From the NCBI GenBank assembly GCA_951812925.1, contig OX638368.1:80458909-80522908 (forward strand): a stretch of DNA of 64,000 bases. The letters run 5' to 3'. This document shows, piece after piece, positions 10,896-21,903 of this stretch (positions are counted from its first letter, which is position 1; the number at the start of each line of letters is the position of its first letter). The translations under genes were made by a program, and so were the position numbers. The stretch is from Calliopum simillimum (lineage: Eukaryota > Arthropoda > Insecta > Diptera > Lauxaniidae). The notes beneath the pieces were generated by a model, which was given only the letters and a program-made list of their open reading frames with translations, was not told where the DNA came from and made no database searches.

Positions 10896-12562
10896 ATTTT
10901 CTCAAGTTTCGTCTTCGTATTTGACTAGTTTTTTATTTCTATTTTTAATAAAAGGACTTTTTGTACTGAAAACCCAAAATGGTAATCTGGTCAAAAGGTC
11001 ACTCCACAATTAGAGTGCACGGATCAAGCTGGGTGGATTCCATAGACTATGGAACGATGTTGAAAATTGCATATCATTTTATTGCAGTTTCATTTTCCTA
11101 AGGGAAGAATTCATCCCTCAAAAAATAGACTTTTTATACTGAAAACCCAATATGGTCACCTGGTCATCTGCTCAGGTGGTCACTTCACAATGAGAGTGCA
11201 CGGATCAAACTAAGTGGATTCCATAGAATATAGAACGATGTTAAAAACTGCAAATAATTTTTGTGTAGTTTCATTTTCCTAAGGCAAGAATCTATCCCTC
11301 GAAAAGTGGACTTTTTACACTGAAAGCCCAATATGTTTACCTGGTCAGATGGTCACTCCACAAGGAGAGTGCACGGATCAAACTAGGTGGATTCCATAGA
11401 CTATGGAACGGTGTTGAAAATTGCATATCACTTTGTTGCAGTTTCATTTTCCTAAAGGAAGAATTCATCCCTCGAAAAAGTGGACTTTTTATACTGAAAA
11501 TCGAATATGGTCACCTGGTCATCTGGTCAGGTGGTCACTCCACAATGAGAGTGCACGGATCAAACTAGGTGGATTCCATAGACTATGGAACGGTGTTGAA
11601 AATTGCATATCACTTTGTTGCAGTTTCATTTTCCTAAAGGAAGAATTCATTCCTCGAAAAAGTGGACTTTTTATACTGAAAACCCAAAATGGTCACCTGG
11701 TCAAAAGGTCACTCCACAAGGAGAGTGCACGGATCAAGCTAGGTGGATTCCATAGATTTTGGAACGATGTTAAAAACTGCAAATCGCTTTGGTGCAAATT
11801 CATTTTCGTAAGGTACGAATTTATCACTCGAAAAAGTGGACTTCTTATACTGAAAACCCAATATGGTCATCTGGTCAGATGGTCACTCCACAAGGAGAGT
11901 GCACGGATCAAGCTAAGAAGATTCTATAGATTATGGAACGGTGTTCAAAACTGCATATGACTTTGGTGCAATTTCGTTTTTGTTAGATGACAATTTTTCC
12001 TTCCAAAAATGGACTTTTTGTACTGAAATTCCGAAATGGTCACCTGGTCAAATGTTCACTCCACAAGGAGAGTGCACGGATCAAGTTATATGGATTCCAT
12101 AGATTATGGATAGGTGTTGAAAACTGTTTATCACCTTTGTCCAGTTTCTTTTTTCTAAGATATGATCGTTGTTTTCAAAATAAAGACTTTTTTACCAAAA
12201 ACCCAATGTGATGAACTGGGCACTGGTGACTCAATTCTGAATATGCACGGATGAAACTAAGTGCATTCCATAAAACGACATATCAGCTTTGTCCAGTTTC
12301 TTTTTTCTGAGATACGAAATTGTATGTAATTTTATGACATTATTGTATAGAAAAGTTGACATAGCTGTTAGCAGAGACATTCACCAGATTGCTTCGGATT
12401 TTAACTTTTAATGTTAAAATTCCATCGCGATCTAGAAGGAGTCAGATTCCTCCGATATTTTCGATGTATGTGTTTGAAAGTGCACGTATTAAACTCATCA
12501 CATTTATACATTACCTACTCATATTCACCACAAAAAGGGGTGGAGCACAACATATATCGGTG

Positions 12563-12694
12563 GCAGTTTGGCAAAACAACTTAAGTCTCTCTTCGTGAAT
12601 AACGCAAAAGCATATAACCGGTATCGACGCAAGAACAAGTTATTTGCTTTTGGGTTTTTAGCGAACAGGGACTTAAGTTGTTTTGTCAAACTGC
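12563..12694. repeat. Short hairpin within the inner left arm
   Basis: GCAGTTTGGCAAAACAACTT pairs with AAGTTGTTTTGTCAAACTGC across a loop containing CATATAACCGGTATCG. The same hairpin is present inverted in the right arm at 14405-14536, so it was in the arm before the two arms were last copied from each other. Probably an old MITE. Confidence 0.7.
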
Positions 12695-13111
12695 AACAGA
12701 TATGAACTACCTGGAAATAGACTTAAAGATACAGCAGGCAATTTTTGTTGTAGGTAAATATTATTACTTTGCAACTATCTTTAAAATAGAAAAGGGATGT
12801 TTCTTTAAATAACAGCTACCTGCAAATATGTAACATTTTCATATAAGCTGCACTTTAAACAGGTTCGATTTGTATGAAGCAAAAGAAAATTCCACATCGA
12901 CTCAAAAGGTGGAAGGACTCTTAAAAACGATATTTACATAATTATTTTTTGCGTTCCGTGAAAAACACTTTTGATTCTCCTGAAGGCCTATTTTGGCACA
13001 AAATATTTTTTTTGCTCATAACTTTGTTTTCTTCACAAAATGGATATCCACATTTGCTTGACAAATAAAGCTTATGTTCTTGCAAAAATTTTGGCGTTGA
13101 AAATTATATAT

Positions 13112-13988
13112 ATATATTTTTTTTTTGTAGCATTGATACATAGATAATAATATTTGATTCTAAAAATCGATTTTTACGTTTTTCAACTACGCGGTGGGAA
13201 AAACGCTTTTTTTTTACCCAAAAGCAAATCATCTTAAGAAAAACATTTAAGTATAAGGCAAAAAATGTCCAAGTATGCGTGTGCATTTTCCACAGAATTT
13301 TTGGAATTTTTTTTATTCCTTTGGTTTGAAAAAATTCACAAGTATTTTTTAGACAATTTTATGCGTTTTTTGCTTCACAAATTATTACTTTGCATCTATC
13401 TGTTGAATAGACGATTTTAAGCGTTTTTTGGCTCACAAACTTAAAATCGTCTAAAAATTACTGTCAATTTTTTCAAAAATAATAGACAGCCAAAATGTAA
13501 CATTTCGCAAACAATACTTTCTAAACTAATTTGGGGTCGCTGAGACCAAAAATCGAAGTTATTTATTTGTTTTTTTAGCGTCCGTTCTCGAGATAATCAA
13601 AAATTTCGTTTTTGGGATTATATCTCGATTTTTAAGAATATATTTCGAGGAAACTAATTTCGGTATATTTTTCTTTAAACACCCAATGAAATAACGCCCA
13701 AAAACAGAAACCAAATAACGCCGAAATTATTTTTATATAAATTTGGACGATAATCATTTTGGAAATAACGCCCAAAATTTATTTGTATGAATATAATTTG
13801 GCGTTATTTCGTTTTTGGGCGTTATTTCGTTTTTGGGCGTTATTTCCTAATTTTACACTGTTAAAAAGAAATATATAACGCTTCCAACAAATGAAACTAT
13901 AGTTAAGGTTTGAATAAAATTGGACTGAAGTAAGACACTTCGATTTTTTATCGGGTTGTATAGATAAAATTCAGTTCAAAAAATCGAT
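13112..13988. other. Loop of the foldback element
   Basis: This unpaired centre separates the inverted arms, whose inner ends are GCGTTGAAAATTAT on the left and ATAATTTTCAACGC on the right. It has an AT microsatellite and a T-run (about 13098-13125), a small hairpin near 13355-13460, and at 13691-13852 a cluster of GGCGTTATTTCG/GAAATAACGCC motifs related to the element at 48978-49617. No protein-coding gene was recognised; the 60-codon ORF on the minus strand (13104-13286) has no known motif. Confidence 0.7.
13691..13852. repeat. GGGCGTTATTTC motif cluster in the loop
   Basis: Inverted and direct copies of GAAATAACGCCCAAAA and TTTTGGGCGTTATTTC surround the phrase GATAATCATTTTGGAAATAA. The same motif and phrase recur in the small foldback element at 48978-49617. 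The ends here are degenerate (CAATGAAATAACGCCC on the left, GGGCGTTATTTCCTAA on the right), suggesting an older nested copy. Confidence 0.75.
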
Positions 13989-14404
13989 ACATAATTTTCA
14001 ACGCCTAAATTTTTGCAAGAACATAAGCTTTATTTGTCAAGCAAATGTGGGTATCCATTCTGTGAAGAAAACAAAGTTATGAGCAAAAAAAAATATTTTG
14101 TGCCAAAATAGGCCTTCAGGAGAATCAAAAGTGTTTTTCACGGAACGCAAATATTAATTATGCAAATATCGTTTTTAAGAGTCCTTCCACCTTTTGAGTC
14201 GATGTGGAATTTTCTTTTGTTTCATACAAATCGAACCTGTTTAACGTGCAGCTTATATGAAAATGTTACATATTTGCAGGTAGCTGTTATTTAAAGAAAC
14301 ATCCCTTTTCTATTTTAAAGATAGTTGCAAAGTAATAATATTTACCTACAACAAAAATTGCCTGCTGTATCTTTAAGTCTATTTCCAGGTAGTTCATATC
14401 TGTT

Positions 14405-14536
14405 GCAGTTTGACAAAACAACTTAAGTCCCTGTTCGCTAAAAACCCAAAAGCAAATAACTTGTTCTTGCGTCGATACCGGTTATATGCTTTTGCGTTAT
14501 TCACGAAGAGAGACTTAAGTTGTTTTGCCAAACTGC
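14405..14536. repeat. Mirror copy of the inner-arm hairpin
   Basis: Inverted counterpart of 12563-12694, with GCAGTTTGACAAAACAACTT pairing to AAGTTGTTTTGCCAAACTGC. Confidence 0.7.
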
Positions 14537-15639
14537 CACCGATATATGTTGTGCTCCACCCCTTTTTGTGGTGAATATGAGTAGGTAATGTATAAATGTG
14601 ATGAGTTTAATACGTGCACTTTCAAACACATACATCGAAAATATCGGAGGAATCTGACTCCTTCTAGATCGCGATGGAATTTTAACATTAAAAGTTAAAA
14701 TCCGAAGCAATCTGGTGAATGTCTCTGCTAACAGCTATGTCAACTTTTCTATACAATAATGTCATAAAATTACATACAATTTCGTATCTCAGAAAAAAGA
14801 AACTGGACAAAGCTGATATGTCGTTTTATGGAATGCACTTAGTTTCATCCGTGCATATTCAGAATTGAGTCACCAGTGCCCAGTTCATCACATTGGGTTT
14901 TTGGTAAAAAAGTCTTTATTTTGAAAACAACGATCATATCTTAGAAAAAAGAAACTGGACAAAGGTGATAAACAGTTTTCAACACCTATCCATAATCTAT
15001 GGAATCCATATAACTTGATCCGTGCACTCTCCTTGTGAAGTGAACATTTGACCAGGTGACCATTTCGGAATTTCAGTACAAAAAGTCCATTTTTGGAAGG
15101 AAAAATTGTCATCTAACAAAAACGAAATTGCACCAAAGTCATATGCAGTTTTGAACACCGTTCCATAATCTATAGAATCTTCTTAGCTTGATCCGTGCAC
15201 TCTCCTTGTGGAGTGACCATCTGACCAGATGACCATATTGGGTTTTCAGTATAAGAAGTCCACTTTTTCGAGTGATAAATTCGTACCTTACGAAAATGAA
15301 TTTGCACCAAAGCGATTTGCAGTTTTTAACATCGTTCCATAATCTATGGAATCCACCTAGCTTGATCCGTGCACTCTCCTTGTGGAGTGACCTTTTGACC
15401 AGGTGACCATTTTGGGTTTTCAGTATAAAAAGTCCACTTTTTCGAGGAATGAATTCGTACATTAGGAAAATGAAACTGCACTAAAGTGATATGCAGTTTT
15501 CAATACCGTTCCATAGTCTATGGAATCCACCTAGTTTGATCCGTGCACTCTCATTGTGGAGTGACCTTATGACCAGATTACCATTTTGGGTTTTCAGTAC
15601 AAAAAGTCCTTTTATTAAAAATAGAAATAAAAAACTAGT

Positions 15640-16280
15640 AAGGGTGTAAATTTTGGCCTGGCCAAAAAATAAATACCCTACACTGCAGTATTTTGAAAAT
15701 TTTGCTTATATGAGAGGTGCCACGCCCTCTTGTCCGAGTACACCCAGTTTTTATTCAGAGCTTGCATTTATAGTTTTTAGTGTCAGAGTGAAATTTAGTT
15801 GGATTATCTCAAAAAACTTTTTCAGTATAGCATTTTGAAACTTTTGCTTATATGGGAGGTGCCACGCCCCCTTGTTCGATTTCAACCAATTTTTGCTGAG
15901 AGCTTTCATTTATAATTTTTAGTGTCTGAGTCGAAGTTGGTTCGAATATCTCAAAAAACGCTTTCAGTATAGCGTTTTGAAGCTTTTGCTTGTATGGGAG
16001 GTGCCACGCCCTCTTGTCCGAATTCGCTCAGTTTTTTATCAGAGCTTGCGCTTACAATTTGTAGTACTTACGTGTATTGTGGTTGCATTGTCGTGAAAAA
16101 TACTCCGAAAATTGCATTTTGAATATAATTTTTGTATGGGCGGTAGGCGTGTCTGTTGACCGATTTTGCTCATTTTCAATCCCCCGAGCTAACTTTGACG
16201 ACGAAGGCAGTGTACCAAATTTCATTGAATTATCTTGCTCAGTTTTCCCAAAAAGTGTATTTCAACACACAGCCAGCCAC

Positions 16281-16311
<31 letters not shown>

Positions 16312-16466
16312 CCCAGCCAGCCAGCCAGACAGACGGACATGGCTATATCGACTCAGGAGGTGACGCTGATCAAGAATATATATACTTTTCTATATCTGCC
16401 ACGCCTCCTTCTCTGCGTTACAAACGGAAGGACAAAGTGAATATACCCTGGGTGTAGGGTATAATT
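15640..16466. mobile_element. 827-bp unclassified insertion in the right arm
   Basis: Comparison with the empty site in the left arm (near 10925) shows that this block interrupts AAAAACTAGTCAAATACG, with AGT on both sides (15637-15639, 16467-16469) as a possible 3-bp duplication. Inside are three degenerate units of about 140 bp (near 15685, 15826, 15966) sharing GGTGCCACGCC, then a CAGC microsatellite, then a tail with ATATACCCTGGGTGTAGGGT. No transposase is present. The element class could not be decided. Confidence 0.65.
16270..16333 (+). repeat. CAGC/CAGCCA microsatellite
   Basis: CAGC units with occasional CAGCCACC variants. It lies inside the 827-bp insertion and explains the Gln-Pro-Ala-Ser repeats seen when translated. 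Confidence 0.9.
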
Positions 16467-18565
16467 AGTCAAATACGAAGACGAAACTTGAGAAAATCTA
16501 TATATTATTTAAAACTTTGTTTTTTTTTATTAATTTCACCCATTTTTATTCTAATTGTTTTAAAAATAGAAAAATCTGACGCTGTTAAGATCGCTATGAA
16601 ATTTCAACATCAGAGATGAGTTTCGTAGCGAACTGGTGACTGTCTCTGCTAATGAAAGTTAGCAATATGTTAACTTTTCTATGCAGAATGTTACATTTTG
16701 TATATATAATTTTGAATATTAGGAAAATGAAACTGCACCAAAGTGATATGCAATTTTCAACACCGTTTCATAGTCTATAGAATCTACCTAGTTTGATCCG
16801 TGCACTATCCTTGTGGAGTGACCACCTGACCTGATGACCAGGTGACCATATTGGGCTTTCAGTGTAAAAAGTCCATTATTCGAGGGATAGATTCTTGCCT
16901 TAGAAAAATGAAACTGCACTAAAATGATTTGCAGTTTTTAACACCGTTCTATATTCTATGGAATCCACTTAGTTTGATCCGTACACTCTCATTATGGAGT
17001 GACCATCTGACCTGATGACCAGGTGACCATATTGGGTTTTCAGAATAAAAGCCCACTTTTTCGAGGAATGAATTCGTAGCTTAGGCAAATGAAACTGCAA
17101 TAAAATGATATGCAATTTTCAACAGCGTTCCCTACTCTATAGAATTCACCTAGTTTGGTCCGTGCACTCTCATTGTGGAGGGACCATCTGACCAGATGAC
17201 CAAGTGACCATATTGGGTTTTCAGTATAAAAAGTCCACTTTTTCGAGGGATGAATTCTTTCCTTAGGAAAATGAAACTGCAATAAAGTGATACGCAGTTT
17301 TCAATATTGTTCCATAGTATATGGAATCCACCTAGTTTGATCCGTGAACTCTCATTGTGGAGTGACCACCTGACCAGATGACCAGGTGACCATATTGGGT
17401 TTTCAGTATAAAAAGTCCACTTTTTCGAGGGATGAATTCTTCCTTTAGGAAAATGAAACTGCACTAAAGTGATATGCAATTTTCAACATCGTTCTCTACT
17501 CTATGGAATCCATCTAGTTTGATCCGTGCACTCTCATTATGGAGGGACCATTTGACCAGATGACCAAGTAACCATATTGGGTTTTCAGTATAAAAAGTCC
17601 ACTTTTTCGAGTAATGAATTCGTACATTAGGAAAATGAAACTGCACTAAACTGATACTCAGTTTTCAATACTGTTCCATAGTCTATGGAATCCACCTAGT
17701 TTGATCCATGCACTCTCATTGTGGAGTGACCACCTGACCAGATGACCAGGTGACCATATTGGGTTTTCAGTATAAAAAGTCAATTTTTTGAGAGATGAAT
17801 TCTTCCCTTAGGAAAATGAAACTGCACCAAAGTGATATGCAGTTTTCAACACCGTTCTATAGTCTATAGAAGCTACCTAGTTTGATCCGTGCACTCTCCT
17901 TGTGGAGTGACCATCTGACCAGGTGACCATGTTAGGTTTTCAGTATAAAAAGCCCACTTTTTCGAGGAATTAATTCGTACATTAGGAAAATGAAACTCCT
18001 CCAACATGATATGCAGTTTTCAACATCGTTCCATAATCTATGGAATCCACTTAGTTTCATCTGTGCACTCTCCTTGCGGAGTGACCATCTGACCAGAAGA
18101 CCATTTCGGGTTTTCACTATAAAAAGCCCACTTTTTCGAGGGATAAATTCTTATCTTAGGAAAATGAAACTGCAATAAAATGATATGCAATTTTCAACAC
18201 CGTTCCATAGTCTATGGAATCCACCTAGTTTGATTCGTGCACTCTCCTTGTGGAGTGGTCAGGAGCCTGATTACCATGTTCCATTTTTTGCTAGAAAAAT
18301 CGTTGTTTTTATGAGTAAAATTAACATGTTTAGAAAAATTAATTTTAACAAACTTGTGTATCATATGAAACTATGGTTTATATGATAATGGTTCCAACTA
18401 TTTATTTTATGAATTTTTATTATATAGAAGTATGCCAGTCATCTGTCTTGAAATCTCCTCTAGCGTCAAGTTAACATTTTTCTGTTAAGTCTCTGTTAAC
18501 GCTCTGTTAAGTCAGGTGGTTTGTGTCTATGCTAAGTTAGCTATGGAATTTAACTTCACACTCTT

Positions 18566-18574
18566 TCTTTACTT
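18566..18574 (+). repeat. Right 9-bp target duplication of the giant foldback element
   Basis: TCTTTACTT follows the right terminus immediately and matches 5521-5529 exactly. Confidence 0.85.
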
Positions 18575-18695
18575 TACTTTTTACAAACAAGAAACCTTAT
18601 TTAAGGCATCCTAGCTTTCCAATAACTCAACAGCAACTGAACTTTTCTGTTCATTTCTCAAAGTAATAGAGAAAAAAGCTAATTATGACACCTCG

Positions 18696-18719
18696 TATCG
18701 ATAATAAGTTTTATCGATA
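18696..18719. promoter_or_regulatory. Paired TATCGATA (DRE-type) motifs
   Basis: Two perfect palindromic TATCGATA octamers start at 18696 and 18712, 16 bp apart, followed by another CGATA. In flies this octamer is the DREF binding site of housekeeping promoters, and CGATA clusters bind BEAF-32. No gene start is recognisable next to it; the surrounding 18575-18970 shows no coding sequence. It may be a promoter or insulator relic, or chance in AT-rich DNA. Confidence 0.35.
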
Positions 18720-18984
18720 CGATACAGTGCCAGCTAAAACTTATAGTTTTATATAAAAATATTGTCATAAATATATTTTACTTTTCAGCTTCACTCTACC
18801 CTCTCTGCTACAAATCTTCTGTTAGGATCCCATCTGTTTTTGGCTTGAAGTTTTGATGACAACTGATCTCTCATATCTTTCTTACTTGGTGTTAGCTGTT
18901 AACTCGTCCTTCAGCCTTTCCTTTCCTCATTGGCATTTCTTTCTTTCCTAGTTTTTTCATGACTAAGCACGATTAGTTCGTGCT

Positions 18985-19325
18985 TTTTCCATAACTTAGC
19001 ACCATAAATTGGTGTTCTTTCCATAATATAGCACCATAAATTGGTGTTCTTTCCATAACCTTACACCATAAATTGGTGTTTTTTTTCCATAACTTTACAC
19101 CATAAATTGATGTTCTTTCCATAACCTTACACCATAAATTGGTGTTTTTTCTATAACCTTACACCATAAATTGGTGTTTTTTCCATAATCTAGCACCATA
19201 AATGTGTGTTCTTTCCATAACCTTACACCATAAATTGGTGTTCTTTCCATAATCTAGCACCATAAATTGGTGTTCTTTCCATAACCTTACACCATAAATT
19301 GGTGTTCTTTCCATAATCTTCTACC
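18985..19325 (+). repeat. 32-bp minisatellite
   Basis: About ten copies of a 32-34-bp unit containing ACCATAAATTGGTGTT and TCTTTCCATAA. ACCATAAATTGGTGT is itself an imperfect palindrome. Copies follow without unique spacers. Confidence 0.88.
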
Positions 19326-19683
19326 AACAATAGTTGGCTGACTTTCAATCTTTTTTCTTTCCGGAAATGATCTGCCTTTTGACGTGACTGTTATTTGAGC
19401 ATGATGAATTTCTTGTTGAGCATCGCGAATTATAAACTGGAATTCTAACGCTATTTCCTAATTAGTTACCTTTAGAACTACTTTATTTTTGCCGCTACAT
19501 TTTATTCTTACGCTGACTTTCTCCTTTAGAATGTTGATGAAGCGATAAACGAACGCAAAGATGATGACAAATAAACCGGACTATTTTTTCTTCTAATGAG
19601 GTGCCAGCAACGATTTCTTTGGTCTCTTTAATCTGAAATGAAACTTTCTCATCCAGCAAAATTCTTCAGCTCACTTCGTCCAA

Positions 19684-19917
19684 TCATTTCATTGCATCTC
19701 TCCTTTTTGGATATTCTATCCTAAAATATAACTTTGCTCCATAGACTGATGCAGTAGCATCAGAAAAACTATAAATCTGCGTGTACACTTCATTTGTGCC
19801 TATCCATCTTTCCATTTTGAATCTTTCCATCGACAAGATATCTTTCCAAAATTTTATAAAATTATGTTTAAATTTCTGTAGAAACGATATTATCCCATTG
19901 ATTTCAAGTTGATACAA
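19684..19917 (-). pseudogene. BEL/Pao-like RNase H region fragment
   Basis: The 77-codon minus-strand ORF contains a Trp-rich approach (FWKDIL, ERWIG) followed by YSFSDATASVYGAKLYFRIE. This matches the pattern of the BEL/Pao RNase H start, where the family usually has H-G-F-S-D-A-S then A-Y-G-A and a Tyr-x-Arg. It lies just downstream, on the same strand, of another BEL-like fragment (19980-20264), in the order expected for pol. The rest of pol is not recognisable and is interrupted by stops. A decayed remnant rather than an active element. Confidence 0.6.
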
Positions 19918-19979
19918 ATTTTTAATTATTATTTTTTCAGTTGTAGTTACTCAAGTTCCGTTGAGAGAATATGTATCCT

Positions 19980-20264
19980 TTAGTGAAATGCGTTGATATC
20001 ACATAGCTGCGCCGCATAACTTACAATCTTCCTTCTCGTAATCTTTCCCGTGAGTTCTGCTGTTTTACTAAAAGTAAGCTGGTCCTCTTCTATTAGCCAC
20101 TTTAGGCCTAATAACGATGCTTTATCTGCTGCCTTATCCTCCCCCAAAAACACCATTGAACTCACATTGGCGGAAAATACGTTTTCATGCACAAACATAA
20201 AAGTCATTCCAAATAAATTTAAGTAGCCACAGGCGACTTTATTAAGTGTCCCTTTCCAACGCAA
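19980..20264 (-). pseudogene. BEL/Pao-like fragment after the RT core
   Basis: The 94-codon minus-strand ORF includes LLGLKWLIEEDQLTF and, after a gap, GKITRRKIVSYAAQLCD. BEL/Pao polyproteins have a similar L-G-x-x-W...F block followed by T-K-R-x-x-L-S and D-P-L-G between RT and RNase H. No YxDD box is found upstream; the hAT element begins 164 bp away, and beyond it at 22436 no clear continuation could be read. Assignment is by motif pattern only. Confidence 0.5.
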
Positions 20265-20449
20265 GTACTATTAACCAGCATTCTCACAGTGAATTAATTT
20301 AAGCTTCGCTTCAAAATTTTCACTGAATCTTCTTTCGTACTAGTTGAACATCATCTAAAAATATTCCTTTATCTGTCCGACAACTCTCATCTAAAAATAG
20401 CATGTTTTCTTTCGCCTTCCTGGTACCCATAGTTGGGCACTTTTCAGTA

Positions 20450-21045
20450 CCAGTACAATTCCAGTAAAATAAATTTGTTACTGATATTGTAATTTAATTT
20501 GCAATTACCAATAAAGTATTATTGATAATTAAAAAAAAAAAAGAAGTAACCAATAAATTATTATTGATAATGCATATTAAATTTGCATTACCAGTAAATT
20601 TTACTGATACTGCAATTTAACATTTAATTACTAGTAACATTTTACTGGTTACTGGAAAAAATATCAGTAAGCAAAAAATTTTAGTGATATTGCAATTTAG
20701 CATTTAATTACCAGTAAAATTTTACTGGTTACTGGAAAAAATATCAGTAAGCATTAAATTTTACTGATACTGCAATTTAACATTGAATTACTAAATACTT
20801 AGTAAAATTTTACTGGTTACTGAAAAAAATATCAGCAAGCAGTAAATTTTACTGATATTGCAATTTCACATTTAATTACCTGTAAAATTTTACTGGTTAC
20901 TGAAAAAATATCAGTAATCAGTAAGAAATATCAGTTATCAGTAAATTTTACTATTTACTGGAAAAATAGAAGTAATCAGTTACTTTTATTGATATTAATT
21001 TACATTATCAGTAAAATTTTACGATTGTTGAAAAAATCTGCAGTA
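20450..21045 (+). repeat. Left subterminal palindrome array of the hAT element
   Basis: Repeated CAGTAAAATTTTACTG (a perfect 16-bp palindrome), TTACTGGAAAAAATATCAGT and related CAGTAA/TTACTG blocks recur every 65-75 bp. Similar blocks lie on the other side at 22075-22410. hAT transposases bind subterminal repeats, so these are candidate binding sites. Confidence 0.7.
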
Positions 21046-21056
21046 TTAGTCAAGTC

Positions 21057-21903
21057 GGTTATAAATGGCAGTTTATTAACTCCAACCATAACAAGATGGA
21101 ACTCACTTTATGATTCCGTAAAGAGGCTACTGCAATAAAAAGAAAAATCAGCAGAATTGTGTTTTCTGCTCAAAATTCCTACCATTCTCAATGACGAGCT
21201 TGAGTACTTGGAGGAATACATAAAGCCTTTGGGGCCTATAGCAGAAGCGATTGATTTTCTTCAGGGCGAAAAAACTATGTATTTTGGTTACTTTGTCCCT
21301 GCAATAGTATCCTTAAGGATAAAAATGCGTCGTTTAAACCCCACAAACCTTAAGTATTTAGCCAAAGTAAGCGAAGAAATGCTTAAAGCTTTGCTTAAAA
21401 TATTTGAAAAATATTTCAAACTGCAGCTTGACACTTGGGATGCTGTTATTGCGGCTATATCTGTTCCGGATTTAAAATTACGCAAACAGAAGAAAATGTA
21501 AGGAGAATGTTCAGCACTTATGTGGCGAAATATGGCAAAATATAGCGGGGAAGAAAGTAATGGCGAAGATTTTACACTTAATTTTCTATTGAATATTTGT
21601 ACTAATATATTTATTTGTATATCTACTTTAACAGATGTTAGCAAACAGTGTGTTTTCACTGACTCTGGAAATTATCTCCAGGAAACCATTTTGTACCTAG
21701 TCGATCAAGACACAACTACAAATTGTCTGAAAAACCATCCAGCAATTAAAAACGTGTTTTTAAGATACAATACCCCATTACCGTCATATGCACCTGTAGA
21801 ACGGTTGTTTTCATTCGCTGGGATTGTGAATCGCTCCAAAAGGCAAAACCTCAACGATGAAAATTTCGAATTGCTTGTTCTGAGGAAAGCTAACGGTGTA
21901 TAA
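21057..21903 (+). pseudogene. hAT transposase C-terminal half, broken
   Basis: The reading starts with TITRWNSLYDSVKRLL, a conserved hAT segment, meets an in-frame TAA near 21137, and continues to KLRKQKKM at 21501. After a frame change, the next frame ends with APVERLFSFAG then RQNLNDENFELLVLRKANG, the C-terminal hAT dimerisation region. About 280 codons remain of roughly 600 in the family; the BED zinc finger and first catalytic Asp region are absent. It lies centrally in the element at 20428-22427. Confidence 0.85.

Larger units (their letters stand above)
5835..12260 (+). repeat. Left-arm array of ~180-bp foldback monomers
   Basis: About 29 copies of a 173-187-bp unit are recognised by GAGAGTGCACGGATCAA, TGGATTCCATAGACTATGG and CAGTTTCATTTTCCTAA at constant spacing. 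The array is broken by spacers of about 210 bp (7369-7577, 9346-9555, 10680-10890) that resemble the element's own outer end (CTTAACAGAG, TTTCATAGCGATC). Several monomers read through in one frame because the unit is near a multiple of three, giving ORFs of up to 179 codons (11421-11960). These look like by-products, not a protein family. Confidence 0.88.
14840..18270 (-). repeat. Right-arm array of ~180-bp foldback monomers
   Basis: About 14 monomers in inverted orientation relative to the left arm (TTGATCCGTGCACTCTC recurs every 175-187 bp), interrupted at 15640-16466 by a foreign element and at about 16500-16720 by the end-like spacer. The outermost part (17930-18385) mirrors 5710-6163 closely: the translated products of both arms are identical over 60-66 codons. 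It contains about half as many monomers as the left arm. Confidence 0.87.
5530..18565. mobile_element. Giant foldback (FB-like) transposon, 13.0 kb
   Basis: The left and right ends are inverted copies: AAGTGCGTGAAGTTAAATTC against AAGAGTGTGAAGTTAAATTC read from the right. The exact 9-bp duplication TCTTTACTT flanks both. The arms run about 5530-13111 and 13989-18565 around a loop of about 880 bp. Each arm has an outer unique part (about 300 bp), a long array of about 180-bp monomers and an inner unique part. Long inverted repeats made of tandem subrepeats plus a 9-bp duplication are the hallmarks of Drosophila FB elements, which are linked to the MULE-NOF group. No transposase is visible, so it would need one in trans. 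The left arm is about 3 kb longer than the right after removing later insertions. Family name is inference; structure and boundaries are read directly. Confidence 0.88.

Noticed and set aside
16077..16457. 126-codon ORF with Gln-Pro-Ala-Ser repeats
   Set aside because: Produced by the CAGC microsatellite inside the 827-bp insertion; two frames give similar low-complexity output.
5710..18385. Many ORFs of 60-179 codons repeated on both arms of the foldback element as a possible protein family
   Set aside because: They are translations of the ~180-bp monomers, with no start context, no domain and equal occurrence in mirrored arms. Kept only as a low-interest test.
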